From positions 2,398,501-2,462,500 of the forward strand of contig NZ_CP146275.1 in NCBI RefSeq assembly GCF_037044555.1: a stretch of 64,000 bases of DNA, given 5' to 3'. Each line of letters begins with the position of its first letter. The stretch's first letter is position 1. This stretch comes from Pelagibacterium nitratireducens. Its GTDB lineage: Bacteria > Pseudomonadota > Alphaproteobacteria > Rhizobiales > Devosiaceae. Positions 42,965 through 51,842 of the stretch are shown piece after piece. Below the pieces are notes generated by a model that searched no databases, had not been told where the DNA came from, and was given only the letters and a program-made list of their open reading frames with translations. The position numbers and the translations under genes are program-made.

Positions 42965-44181
42965 CGCTGGGCGATTTGCGGTGCGTCGAGCTGCGAGATT
43001 TCACGCTCGGCCCGGCCGGACCACAGCGCCGTTGCCGGAATCGTGTTGAGATTGGCCCGCTCGATAAAGCGCAGGGCAATATCGACGGTCTCGGTCAGCA
43101 ACGCATCGCGCAACAGGATCGGCTCGAGGCCCAGGTTTTTCAGCGTTGCGTTGGAGACGACCAGATCGTTTTCGGCCGCCTCGCCGCGCGGATTATCGAC
43201 ATATTCGATGTCCGCCCCGGTGAGTTCGGAAACCAGTTCGGCAAGATCGCGCACGCGGCGGGTTTCAGCGACCTGATTGATGATACGGACCTGCTCGCCG
43301 GCAGCGGGCGGATTGGCCAGCGCCAGGGCAATGCAGCGTACGGTGTCCTGAATGTTGATGAAGGCACGGGTCTGCCCGCCCGTCCCATGGACGGTCAGCG
43401 CATGGCCGGCGGCGGCCTGCATCAGAAAGCGATTGAGTACGGTACCGAAATCGCCGTCATAGTCGAAGCGGTTGATGAGTGCGGGAGCGAGGCGGGTTTC
43501 TTCGGTCTGGGTGCCCCAGACGATGCCCTGATGCAGATCGGTGATCCGCAAATGGTCATTGCCGGCATAGAACTGAAACATCAACTGATCCATGGACTTG
43601 GTCAGGTGATAAATGCTGCCCGGCTTGGTGGGATAGAGGATCTTGCGTGGATAGCGGGCGCCATCGGGGCCATCGATCGTGACGTCGAGATAGCCTTCGG
43701 GAATTTCCAGCCCATCGCCCCCGTAACCATAGACCCCCATCGTCCCGAGATGGACAAGGTGGGTGTCGAGGCCCAATTCGGCCATCGCCGCCAGCAAATT
43801 GTGGGTGCCGTTTACATTGTTGTCGACAGTATAGGCCTTGTGCGCGGCGTCACGCATCGAATAGGGCGCGGCACGCTGCTCGGCGAAATGCACGATTGCA
43901 TCGGGCCTTACCGAGGCCAGCAAGCGGCGGAGTTCGGGATAGTCTTGAGCGATGTCGAGTTCGACGACGTCGATATCGTGCCCGCTGACATCTTTCCAGG
44001 TGTTCAAACGTTCATCGATGCTGGCGATCGGTGTCAGACTCGGTGCATCAAGTTCTTTCGCAATAGTACGGCGCACGAAATTGTCGACGATGACGACTTC
44101 ATATCCAAGAGCCGAAAGATGAAGCGAAGTCGGCCAGCCACAAAAGCCATCGCCACCGAGAACAAGAACCGTTTTGGACAT
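42961..44181 (-). CDS. SQD1-like extended SDR (UDP-sulfoquinovose synthase family)
   Basis: A 406-residue nucleotide-sugar enzyme. The NAD site is VLVLGGDGFCGWPTSLHLSA. SQD1/SqdB-type features in order are DNFVRRTIAKELDAPSLTPI, HFAEQRAAPYSMRD, VHLGTMGVYG, the catalytic YHLTK, DLHQGIVWGTQTEETRL, FGTVLNRFLMQAA and GGQTRAFINIQDTVRCI. SQD1 makes UDP-sulfoquinovose from UDP-glucose and sulfite. As I recall, plant and cyanobacterial enzymes have Glu where this one has Val in TMGVYG, so the product is uncertain. The ATG at 44181 (GGAAGG upstream) is preferred to a TTG 7 codons earlier. Heads the GT2 operon. Confidence 0.8.
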   Translation of the reverse strand: MSKTVLVLGGDGFCGWPTSLHLSALGYEVVIVDNFVRRTIAKELDAPSLTPIASIDERLNTWKDVSGHDIDVVELDIAQDYPELRRLLASVRPDAIVHFAEQRAAPYSMRDAAHKAYTVDNNVNGTHNLLAAMAELGLDTHLVHLGTMGVYGYGGDGLEIPEGYLDVTIDGPDGARYPRKILYPTKPGSIYHLTKSMDQLMFQFYAGNDHLRITDLHQGIVWGTQTEETRLAPALINRFDYDGDFGTVLNRFLMQAAAGHALTVHGTGGQTRAFINIQDTVRCIALALANPPAAGEQVRIINQVAETRRVRDLAELVSELTGADIEYVDNPRGEAAENDLVVSNATLKNLGLEPILLRDALLTETVDIALRFIERANLNTIPATALWSGRAEREISQLDAPQIAQR

Positions 44182-44392
44182 AGAAGAGGCCTTCCTTCGC
44201 AAAGCCTTTCAACTCCGCGAACTGAAAATTCGTCTGACGGTTTCAGCTGTCCCCCAAGACTATTGGCTCGTGGCCAATGTACGCGCTTTTACAAAACCAG
44301 CCCCGTTGATAACCCTTACGCGATTTAACTCAAGTTGGGATTTTGTGAACGGTACGTTCTTGTAGCCAGTCAAATCGGCCAAAGTCGGCCAG

Positions 44393-44427
44393 AAAAAAGG
44401 CGCCACCCTGGGGCAGCGCCTTTTTTT
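44393..44427. terminator. Bidirectional intrinsic terminator
   Basis: AAAAAAGGCGC, a 12-nt loop, then GCGCCTTTTTTT: a G/C stem flanked by A and T runs, so it can work on both strands. It lies 21 nt after the stop of the DHA2 exporter (minus strand) and separates it from the SQD1-like operon. Confidence 0.88.
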
Positions 44428-44447
44428 CAAGTCCTGGTTTCTTCAGA

Positions 44448-45944
44448 TCAGTGCCCGGGCACCGGCTCGGCGCCCATGGGCTGTGCCGGCGGGCGGCGAA
44501 TGAAAAATGCCGCCACGATCGCAAACATCGAGATGATTGCGCCGCACAGGAACGCCAGTTGAATTCCCTGCGCCATGGCCGGGAGAGCCTCGGCGCCATC
44601 GGCGACCAGGTCGGCAGTACGCAAGGTCATAAGCGAAACGAACAATGCGATGCCTGCCGCGCCGGCGACTTGCTGGATGGTGCCGATCACCGCGCTGCCG
44701 TGGGAATAGAGATGCCGGGGCAGCGAACCCAGGCTTGAGGTGAACAGCGGGGTAAACATTAGCGCCAGCCCCAGGCTAAGCGTGATGTGAAGCCCGAGGA
44801 TGAAATAGATCGACGTGAACTGATCCAGCGTCGTCATGCCCCAGAGCACCCCGCTCACCAATGTGGCTCCCGGTACGAGCAGCACTGTCGGCCCGAACCT
44901 GTCGAACAGACGGCCAACGAAGGGCGACATCAGGCCCATGACCAGACCGCCCGGCAGCAAGGTCAGCCCGGTCTGGGATGCATCGAGCCCCAGCACGTTT
45001 TGCATGTAGATGGGCAGCAGGATGAGTGAGCCGAACATGGCCATCATTGAAATGCCCATCATGATGACGCTGACCGTGAACACCGGCGTCGCGAAGGTCC
45101 GCAGGTCGAGCAGCGCTGCCTCGCGCTTTTGCAGCGCAAACTGACGCGCGATGAACAGGCCGAGCCCGATGACACCGACGACGACCGGCACCCATACAGG
45201 GAACACCGTCGCACCGCCGCCATGGGAGGCGTCACCGCCCAGGCTGCTCAAGCCATAAACCAGCCCGCCGAACCCCAATGCCGAAAGGATGATCGACAGC
45301 ACGTCGAGCGGCGCCCTTGAGGGCGTCGTCACGTTCTGAATCCGGGTGGCACCGAGGGCCAGGGCGGCAAGCGCAATGGGCAGCACCAGGAAGAACATCC
45401 AGCGCCACTCGAGGTGCTCGAGAATGAAACCGCCAATGGTCGGCCCCAGGGCCGGCGCCACGGATATGACGATGGAGATATTGCCCATCGTGCGGCCCCG
45501 CGATTCAGGCGACACAAGGTTCATGACAGTGGTCATCAGCAGCGGCATCATGATCGCCGTGCCGCAGGCCTGAATGATGCGCCCCACCAGCAACACCTCA
45601 AAGCCCGGCGCCATGCCCGAAAGCAGAGTGCCGGCGCTAAACGCGGACATGGCCAGGATAAAGACCGGGCGCGTGTTCAGCCTTTGCAGCAGATAGCCAG
45701 TAATAGGAATGACCACCGCCATGGTCAGCATGAACGCCGAGGTCAACCATTGCGCCGCGCTGGCGCTGATCTCCAGGTCCACCATGAGATGGGGAATGGC
45801 CACGCTCATGATGGTTTCGTTGAGGATCACCACAAAGGCCGAAACCAGCAACAGGCCAATGACGAGCCTGTTGCGGGCTGTATTGTCGGGTTCGCCCAAA
45901 GGCGCTTGGGGCGCGGATGCGCCGTTCACATCGGTCGGTGACAT
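44448..45944 (-). CDS. MFS drug exporter (DHA2/EmrB type)
   Basis: A 498-residue, 14-helix proton-driven exporter. It has NETIMSVAIPHLMVDLEIS, the motif A loop YLLQRLNTRPVF and the motif C region APALGPTIGGFILEHLEWRWMF. The ATG at 45944 (MSPTDVNGAS) fits the family N-terminus; the open frame runs 62 codons further without family-like sequence. No MFP partner (EmrA-like) is adjacent. Substrate unknown. It ends at an intrinsic terminator. Confidence 0.9.
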   Translation of the reverse strand: MSPTDVNGASAPQAPLGEPDNTARNRLVIGLLLVSAFVVILNETIMSVAIPHLMVDLEISASAAQWLTSAFMLTMAVVIPITGYLLQRLNTRPVFILAMSAFSAGTLLSGMAPGFEVLLVGRIIQACGTAIMMPLLMTTVMNLVSPESRGRTMGNISIVISVAPALGPTIGGFILEHLEWRWMFFLVLPIALAALALGATRIQNVTTPSRAPLDVLSIILSALGFGGLVYGLSSLGGDASHGGGATVFPVWVPVVVGVIGLGLFIARQFALQKREAALLDLRTFATPVFTVSVIMMGISMMAMFGSLILLPIYMQNVLGLDASQTGLTLLPGGLVMGLMSPFVGRLFDRFGPTVLLVPGATLVSGVLWGMTTLDQFTSIYFILGLHITLSLGLALMFTPLFTSSLGSLPRHLYSHGSAVIGTIQQVAGAAGIALFVSLMTLRTADLVADGAEALPAMAQGIQLAFLCGAIISMFAIVAAFFIRRPPAQPMGAEPVPGH

Positions 45945-46212
45945 TGGATATCTCTTAGTCTGGCGGGCCCGCCGCTCCAGCGTGCACGCAAAATTGGGCC
46001 GTGTTCCTTCAGCCCGTTGAAATGGAAAGTCAAGCCATCGGCTTTCACCCCCCTTATTCGCCGCGCGCATGACGAACGAATAACGCTTGCCCTCTCCCCC
46101 ATATCGGCCTTCACTGAACGAGCTGCCCATCGGGCAGCCACACTGTCAGAACAGGGCCGCGGTGCCGACTTGGGGGAGTTGGAGCGACTCGAAACAAAGG
46201 ATGAGGATTATC

Positions 46213-47943
46213 ATGCATTTTCTACGTCACGGTGGAGCACTGTTTTCCGCCGCTCTCCTTTCGTCAGTACCCGTCTGGGCACAGGACGCTCCCCAACCAG
46301 AAGATACGACAGCCATTGCCGATAACGAATCCGTGATGGCAGAGGATTTCATGATCGCCTCGGCCCATCCGTTGGCCACACAGGCCGGTTACGATGTTCT
46401 CGCCGCTGGCGGTTCAGCGGCCGATGCAGCGGTCGCTGTCCAAACCATGCTCGGACTGGTCGAACCGCAAAGTTCAGGGCTGGGCGGCGGCGCGTTCCTG
46501 CTCTATTGGGACGCAGCAAGCGGCGAACTCACCACTTACGACGCCCGCGAAAAGGCGCCGCTGGCGGCCGATGGCGATTACTGGCTCGACGAGAATGGCG
46601 AACCCATGGCCTTCATGGACGCTGTGATCGGTGGGCGCTCGGCCGGAGTACCGGGCACACCGATGCTGCTCGAAACCCTCCATTCCGATCACGGCACCAT
46701 GGATTGGGCCGAATTGCTCCAGCCCGCCATAGATACCGCCGAAAACGGCTTCACCGTGACCCAGCGCATGGCGGATTCGGTTGCCGGGGCAACCGGGCTC
46801 GATACGTTCGTAGAAGCATCCGAGTATTTCCTGCCCGGCGGCGAACCGATTGCCGAAGGCTCGACGCTGACCAACCAGGCGTACGCCGACACGCTCAAGC
46901 TCTACGCCGCCGAAGGCGCGGCGCCTTTTTATACCGGCGAGATCGCCGAGGACATCGTTGCGGCGCTCAACACCAACATCAATCCCGGGATCCTTACCAT
47001 GGAGGATTTCGAGGCCTATGACGTGGTCATGCGCGATCCCGTCTGCATGGACTATCGTGGCTATGAAGTCTGCGGCATGGGCCCGCCGTCCTCGGGCGCG
47101 TTGACCGTCGGCCAGATCATGGGGATGCTCGAACCGTTCGACATTCCGGCTATGGAAGATGGCGTTGAATTCCGTCACCTGTTTGCCGAAGCCTCGCGTT
47201 TGGCCTTCGCCGATCGCGGGCTCTATCTGGGCGACAGCGACTTCGTCGATATTCCCGAAGGCTATCTCGATGATGCCTACCTGGCCGAACGCAGCGCGTT
47301 GATCGATGCGGAGACATCCATGGGCAGAGCATCCGCCGGCGTTCCTCCGGGATGGGACGAAGCCCTTTTGGCGTCCGATATCGAGCGCCCGCGCGCCGGG
47401 ACTTCACATTTCGTCATCGTCGATGCCGATGGCAATGCGATTTCGGCGACAACGACAATCGAGAGCGGTTTCGGTAGCCGGGTGATGACACGCGGCTATC
47501 TGCTCAACAACGAGCTCACCGACTTTTCGTTCGCACCTGAGGCCGATGGCGCGCCCATCGCCAACAGGGTCGAACCTGGCAAGCGCCCGCGCTCTTCGAT
47601 GGCCCCGACCATTGTTCTTGAAAACGATGTGCCGGTGCTCCTGACCGGTAGCCCCGGCGGGGCGGCGATTATCCACTATACGGCGCTTTCGCTGGTCTCA
47701 CTGCTTGATTGGGACATGGATCCGCAGGAGGCAATCGATCTGCCGCACGTGACCAATTTCAATGGCGGCACCAATATCGAAGAGGGCGAGGGTTCTGCCG
47801 AACTGGCCGGCGGACTGGAAGCTCTGGGCCATGAGGTCAATATCACCAACCTCAACTCCGGCCTGCACGTCATCAAACTCACCGATGAGGGCCTGATCGG
47901 CGCCGCCGACAAGCGCCGCGAAGGCGTCGTGATGGGAGACTGA
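46213..47943 (+). CDS. ggt: Gamma-glutamyltransferase / glutathione hydrolase
   Basis: Periplasmic Ntn-hydrolase that cleaves or transfers the gamma-glutamyl group of glutathione. It is made as a precursor of 576 residues with signal peptide MHFLRHGGALFSAALLSSVP ending VWA-QD. The autoprocessing site is Thr397 in AGTSHFVIVDADGNAISATT, which becomes the small-subunit N-terminus; SGxGGGAF-type SSGLGGGAFLLYWD and KRPRSSMAPTI are present. The ATG at 46213 has GAGG upstream; the ATG at 46201 is possible. Convergent with an iclR gene. Confidence 0.93.
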   Translation: MHFLRHGGALFSAALLSSVPVWAQDAPQPEDTTAIADNESVMAEDFMIASAHPLATQAGYDVLAAGGSAADAAVAVQTMLGLVEPQSSGLGGGAFLLYWDAASGELTTYDAREKAPLAADGDYWLDENGEPMAFMDAVIGGRSAGVPGTPMLLETLHSDHGTMDWAELLQPAIDTAENGFTVTQRMADSVAGATGLDTFVEASEYFLPGGEPIAEGSTLTNQAYADTLKLYAAEGAAPFYTGEIAEDIVAALNTNINPGILTMEDFEAYDVVMRDPVCMDYRGYEVCGMGPPSSGALTVGQIMGMLEPFDIPAMEDGVEFRHLFAEASRLAFADRGLYLGDSDFVDIPEGYLDDAYLAERSALIDAETSMGRASAGVPPGWDEALLASDIERPRAGTSHFVIVDADGNAISATTTIESGFGSRVMTRGYLLNNELTDFSFAPEADGAPIANRVEPGKRPRSSMAPTIVLENDVPVLLTGSPGGAAIIHYTALSLVSLLDWDMDPQEAIDLPHVTNFNGGTNIEEGEGSAELAGGLEALGHEVNITNLNSGLHVIKLTDEGLIGAADKRREGVVMGD

Positions 47944-47954
47944 TCCCTGTCAGC

Positions 47955-47978
47955 GCTGGCGGGCCCTGGTCCGCCAGC
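47955..47978 (+). terminator. Terminator-like hairpin after ggt
   Basis: GCTGGCGG-gccctggt-CCGCCAGC, an 8-bp G/C stem 11 nt after the ggt stop, followed by only a short CGCTTTC. Could act as an intrinsic end or a 3' stabiliser. Confidence 0.5.
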
Positions 47979-48133
47979 CGCTTTCGTCAGCCGCCTCTCC
48001 ACGGGTCATCCCGAGGCCACAGACGGAGGCGAGGCAAAACGGTCAGTCAAAACCAAATGTCATTCTGTCATTTCGGCATTTATTGCCGGACCCAGCCAAG
48101 GCTTTGCCCCAAACAAATCCGGTCGCGTGTATA

Positions 48134-48940
48134 TCACCGTCCCGGTGACTGCCCGCCCAGAGTAATTGTCAACTCCTTGGCCGCCTCGGCGATCAAGCGT
48201 CCAAGCACATGCAGACGTTCGTCACTGACGCGCACCGCAAGCCCTGAAATCGAAATGGCACACAGCGCTTCGGCCTGTGCGTTATAGACCACCGCCGCCG
48301 CGCATCGGAGCCCGGTCACGAACTCCTCATCGTCCAGCGCATAGCCGCGCTCGCGGATGGCAGCGATGTCGGCGTGCAACTGCACCGGCCGCGTTATCGA
48401 TTTTTCCGTCACCTTGTGCAGACCGTGTCGTGAAATTGCCGCATCGATGTCGGCGTCGGGATAGCTGGCGAGGATCGCCTTGCCCATGCCTGAATTGACC
48501 ACGGGCGCCCTGCCCCCGACCCTGGTAATGGCGCGCATAATTTCCCGGCTTTCCACCTGGGTCAGCACCACGACCTCCCCGTCATCAACTATGCCGAGAT
48601 TGACCGTTTCGCGGGTCTGGTCGCGCAGGCGACGCAGAAGCGGCAAGGCTGGTGCCACGAAATTGCGCTGGCGCACGAACGCCGAGCCGACGGTGAACGC
48701 ACCGCGTCCCACGTGCCACATGCCATCGGAGCGGTCGAACTGCACAAAGCGGCGCTGTTCGAGCGTTGTCAAAAGCCGGTGTACTGTGGAAACCGAAAGG
48801 CCGGTGCGCTTGGCAAGATCGGTCAGCCGGTAACCTTCCTCGTCCTCACCCAGAACTTCGAGGATGGACATGGCACGATCGATCGACTGCACGATGCCCG
48901 AGCGGGGCGGCGGGCTGGTTACCATTTCATTCATGGCCAC
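48134..48940 (-). CDS. IclR-family transcriptional regulator
   Basis: A 268-residue regulator. The N-terminal winged HTH is at about 15-75 (IVQSIDRAMSILEVLG, LTDLAKRTGLSVSTVHRLLTTLE). The IclR effector domain at about 90-260 has TRETVNLGIVDDGEVVVL, PVVNSGMGKAILAS, RGYALDDEEFVTGLRCAAAVV and AISISG. The target is not evident: upstream lie the polyamine genes (same strand) and downstream is the convergent ggt. Start ambiguous between 48940 and 48934. Confidence 0.9.
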   Translation of the reverse strand: MAMNEMVTSPPPRSGIVQSIDRAMSILEVLGEDEEGYRLTDLAKRTGLSVSTVHRLLTTLEQRRFVQFDRSDGMWHVGRGAFTVGSAFVRQRNFVAPALPLLRRLRDQTRETVNLGIVDDGEVVVLTQVESREIMRAITRVGGRAPVVNSGMGKAILASYPDADIDAAISRHGLHKVTEKSITRPVQLHADIAAIRERGYALDDEEFVTGLRCAAAVVYNAQAEALCAISISGLAVRVSDERLHVLGRLIAEAAKELTITLGGQSPGR

Positions 48941-49129
48941 GTCCTTTCCAGCATTTGCCTGCCTTTATCGCATCCACAATACCCGATGCCCCGACAATAG
49001 GCGTATTTTGCCCACCAACCAGTCACAAGCGGCGACACCCCCCATGCCCAACCGATCATTCGGCCGGGTGTCATAAGCGGCCTGCTCCTTCGCTCCAGCT
49101 GGGCAAAAGCACTTTGGTCCCTTCAAACC

Positions 49130-49156
49130 AAAAGGGCCCGCCGAAGCGAGCCCTTT
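49130..49156 (-). terminator. Intrinsic terminator after the carboxynorspermidine synthase gene
   Basis: On the minus strand GGGCTCGC-TTCG-GCGGGCCC is a stem with a stable UUCG-type loop, followed by TTTT, 22 nt past the stop codon at 49178. Confidence 0.85.
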
Positions 49157-49177
49157 CCGATCGTGCGTCTTGCAATG

Positions 49178-50470
49178 TCAGCGCTTGCTGGCAACCTTGC
49201 CGGCAATGGCCGCCGCAGGCGGCGTCCAACCATCGAAAGAGAGATCGCGTTCGCCCTTCTCGTCGCGGATCGAGGTCTGAAGCCCCATCTCGTTGAGCAG
49301 GCCCAGGAAGGGCTGCGGCGGCAGTTCCTCGACATTGACCATCTTGTGGCAATCCCATGTGCCCTTGGCGACAAGGATCGCAGCGGCCACCGGCGGAACG
49401 CCGGCCGTATAGGAAATGCCCTGGCTGCCCACCTCGTTGAACGCTTCCTTGTGGTCGGCGACGTTGTAGATGAAGACCTCGCGGTCCTCGCCGTCCTTCT
49501 TGCCCTTCACCAGGTCTCCGATGCAGGTCTTGCCCTCATAATTGGGCGCCAGCGATGACGGATCGGGCAGCACGGCCTTGACCACCTTGAGCGGCACCAC
49601 TTCGAGCCCTTCGGCCGTTGTCACAGGCTGCTCGGAGAGCAGGCCGAGTGAATTGAGCACCGTAAAGACGTTGATGTAGTGCTCGCCGAACCCCATCCAG
49701 AAGCGGATATTGGGAACGTCGAGATTGCGTGACAGCGAATGGATCTCGTCATGGCCGGACAGGTAAGAGGTGTGCGAGCCCACGACCGGCAGATCGTCGG
49801 TGCGCGAAACCTCGAACATCTTGTCGGTCTGCCACTGGCTGTCCTGCCAGGAATAGACCACGCCGGTAAATTCGCGGAAGTTGATTTCCGGGTCGAAATT
49901 GGTGGCGAAATACTTGCCGTGCGACCCGGCGTTGATGTCGATGATATCGATTGAATCGACAGTGTCGAAATACTCGTCCACCGCCAGCGCCGCATAGGCA
50001 TTGACGACACCGGGATCGAACCCGGCGCCCAGAATTGCCGTCACGCCGGCCTTCTCGCACCGCTCGCGCCGCTTCCATTCGTAATTGCCGTACCAGGGCG
50101 GCGTCTCACAAATCTTTTCGGGCTCTTCATGGATGGCCGTGTCGATATAGGCCACACCCGTTTGGATGCACGCCTCGAGCACGCTCATGTTGATGAAGGC
50201 GGAGCCGACATTGATGACGATCTGCGACCGTGTCTTGGCGATCAGCGCCTTGGTCGCGTCGATATCGAGCGCATCGAGACGATGGGCTTCTATAACACCG
50301 GGCTTTTTGAGGGACTTCTTTTCGAGCACGCTCGAAACGATGGCCTGGCATTTGTCCAGCGTGCGCGACGCGATATGGATGTCGCCCAGCACGTCATTTG
50401 CCATTGCAGCCTTATGGGCGACGACCTGCGCCACACCTCCAGCACCGATAATCAGCACGTTCTTTTTCAA
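49178..50470 (-). CDS. Carboxy(nor)spermidine dehydrogenase (saccharopine dehydrogenase family)
   Basis: A 430-residue enzyme with Rossmann site VLIIGAGGVAQVVAHKAA and the saccharopine-dehydrogenase-like fold; ILGAGFDPGVVNAYAALA is diagnostic. It condenses aspartate semialdehyde with putrescine (or diaminopropane) and reduces the imine with NADPH to carboxyspermidine (or carboxynorspermidine). The gene follows nspC by 72 nt, and the pair gives a complete route to spermidine independent of decarboxylated SAM. Ends at an intrinsic terminator. Confidence 0.93.
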   Translation of the reverse strand: MKKNVLIIGAGGVAQVVAHKAAMANDVLGDIHIASRTLDKCQAIVSSVLEKKSLKKPGVIEAHRLDALDIDATKALIAKTRSQIVINVGSAFINMSVLEACIQTGVAYIDTAIHEEPEKICETPPWYGNYEWKRRERCEKAGVTAILGAGFDPGVVNAYAALAVDEYFDTVDSIDIIDINAGSHGKYFATNFDPEINFREFTGVVYSWQDSQWQTDKMFEVSRTDDLPVVGSHTSYLSGHDEIHSLSRNLDVPNIRFWMGFGEHYINVFTVLNSLGLLSEQPVTTAEGLEVVPLKVVKAVLPDPSSLAPNYEGKTCIGDLVKGKKDGEDREVFIYNVADHKEAFNEVGSQGISYTAGVPPVAAAILVAKGTWDCHKMVNVEELPPQPFLGLLNEMGLQTSIRDEKGERDLSFDGWTPPAAAIAGKVASKR

Positions 50471-50542
50471 TTTTCACGAAACACCTTTTCAGAGGTTGAA
50501 CCAAGCTACGCACGCTGTTCGAAATCGGGATCTCACCCCAGG

Positions 50543-51649
50543 TTACGACAGGCTCTGCGCGTAGTCCTCAAACGTGAACTCTTTTACGAGTTCCACTTGC
50601 CCGTCCAGGTGACGTACCGCGATAGACGGCATCTGGACCCCGTTGAACCAGTTCTTCTTGACCATGGTGTAACCGCCGGCATCGAGGAACGAGATGCGGT
50701 CCCCAGCCTTGAGTTCGGTCTCGAACTGGAACTCTCCAAAAATGTCTCCGGCAAGGCAAGTTTTGCCGCAGACAATATATGTGTAGGGCCCCGTATTGGG
50801 GGCTACATTCGTGTATTCGCTATAGGTCAGCAGATCGAGCATATGCGCTTCGGTCGACGAGTCAACGATAGCGACGTGCTTGCCGTTATAGACGACGTCC
50901 AGCACGGATACTTCGAGCGTGGTCGATCCGGTGACCGAGGCCTCGCCTGGCTCCAGATAGAGCTGGACACCAAAGCGCTCGCTCATTTCCCGCAGCCGCG
51001 CGGCGAGCTTGTCGATCGGATAATCGGGGTTTGTGAAACGGATTCCGCCGCCAAGACTAACCCATTCCAGATCATGCAGAATTTCGCCGTAACGGTCCTC
51101 GATGGTCTTGAGCAGCATATCAAGGCTGTCGTACTCATCGTTCTCACAGTTGAAGTGGAACATCACGCCCGAGATGCGGTCGAGCACGGGGTTGACCCGC
51201 TCCATGTCCCACTCGCCCAGCCGCGAAAACGGCCGCGCCGGATCGGCGAGGATGAAGTGAGAATGGGACACGCCCGGATTGAGCCGCAGCCCGATCGCCT
51301 TGCCCTGCGCCTTTGCCTTGTCGGCATAGCGCTCGAGCTGGTTGACCGAGTTGAAGATGATCTTGTCGCAGTTGTTGATCGCCTCATCGATCTCGTGGTC
51401 GGCCCAGGCCACCGAATAGGCGTGGGTCTCCCCGCCGAATTTTTCGCGGCCGAGCTTGACTTCATTGAGCGATGAGGAGGTCGTGCCGTCCATGTGTTCG
51501 CTCATGATGTCGAACACCGACCATGTCGCGAAAGCCTTGAGCGCAAGCACGCATTTGACGCCGGAAGCCTGACGCAAATACGATATTTTTTCCAGATTTC
51601 GGAGAAGTACCGATTTGTCGAGCAGATAGTAAGGTGTCTGTAGCGTCAA
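50543..51649 (-). CDS. nspC: Carboxynorspermidine/carboxyspermidine decarboxylase
   Basis: PLP-dependent alanine-racemase-fold decarboxylase of about 368 residues. It begins near LTLQTPYYLLDKS, with the PLP lysine in LALKAFATWSVF, the DGTTSSSLNEVKLG loop, GGGIRF, EPGEA and the CGKTCLAGD active-site region. The start is uncertain. No ATG exists; a TTG at 51649 fits the family N-terminus, while an AAGGAGG sequence lies 14 nt before it and a TTG at 51679 lies even further upstream without a ribosome site. Preceded by a leader with a short ORF and a terminator. First gene of the polyamine pair. Confidence 0.9.
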   Translation of the reverse strand: MTLQTPYYLLDKSVLLRNLEKISYLRQASGVKCVLALKAFATWSVFDIMSEHMDGTTSSSLNEVKLGREKFGGETHAYSVAWADHEIDEAINNCDKIIFNSVNQLERYADKAKAQGKAIGLRLNPGVSHSHFILADPARPFSRLGEWDMERVNPVLDRISGVMFHFNCENDEYDSLDMLLKTIEDRYGEILHDLEWVSLGGGIRFTNPDYPIDKLAARLREMSERFGVQLYLEPGEASVTGSTTLEVSVLDVVYNGKHVAIVDSSTEAHMLDLLTYSEYTNVAPNTGPYTYIVCGKTCLAGDIFGEFQFETELKAGDRISFLDAGGYTMVKKNWFNGVQMPSIAVRHLDGQVELVKEFTFEDYAQSLS

Positions 51650-51713
51650 TTCTTGCGTTCGAACCTCCTTGGTCCCCAAGGGTGGGGATGAAAGCGATCA
51701 GCCTTAAGGCCAT

Positions 51714-51742
51714 AAAAAAATCCGCGCCGGACGACACGCGGA
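51714..51742 (-). terminator. Intrinsic terminator in the nspC leader (attenuator candidate)
   Basis: On the minus strand TCCGCG-tgtcgtccgg-CGCGGA is followed by seven T. It lies about 65 nt upstream of the likely nspC start and downstream of any promoter in the intergenic region, so it would stop transcription before nspC unless overridden. Confidence 0.75.
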
Positions 51743-51749
51743 AGACGGC

Positions 51750-51827
51750 TCATTTAGCGATTGGAGGTTCCGGACACAAGTCCTCACCCGGAAAATTTTC
51801 AGAGTCTTTTCCGGCGGGCAATCTCAT
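51750..51827 (-). CDS. Candidate 25-residue leader peptide (uORF) before nspC
   Basis: An ATG-to-TGA frame of 26 codons beginning MRLPAGKDSE and ending CPEPPIAK. The stop lies 7 nt before the terminator stem. The DNA of the frame also holds a strong inverted repeat (CCGGAAAA...TTTTCCGG, 51788-51814) and a GGAC/GTCC hairpin (51772-51783). The arrangement of short ORF, alternative stems, terminator and polyamine genes resembles an attenuator. No clear ribosome site precedes the ATG, so translation is unproven. Confidence 0.4.
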   Translation of the reverse strand: MRLPAGKDSENFPGEDLCPEPPIAK

Positions 51828-51842
51828 GGTCTATAGCGCGCC

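Noticed and set aside
51680..51842. Cobalamin riboswitch before the cob cluster
   Set aside because: No recognisable B12-box core on the plus strand, and the intergenic space is short; the structured part reads on the minus strand toward nspC.
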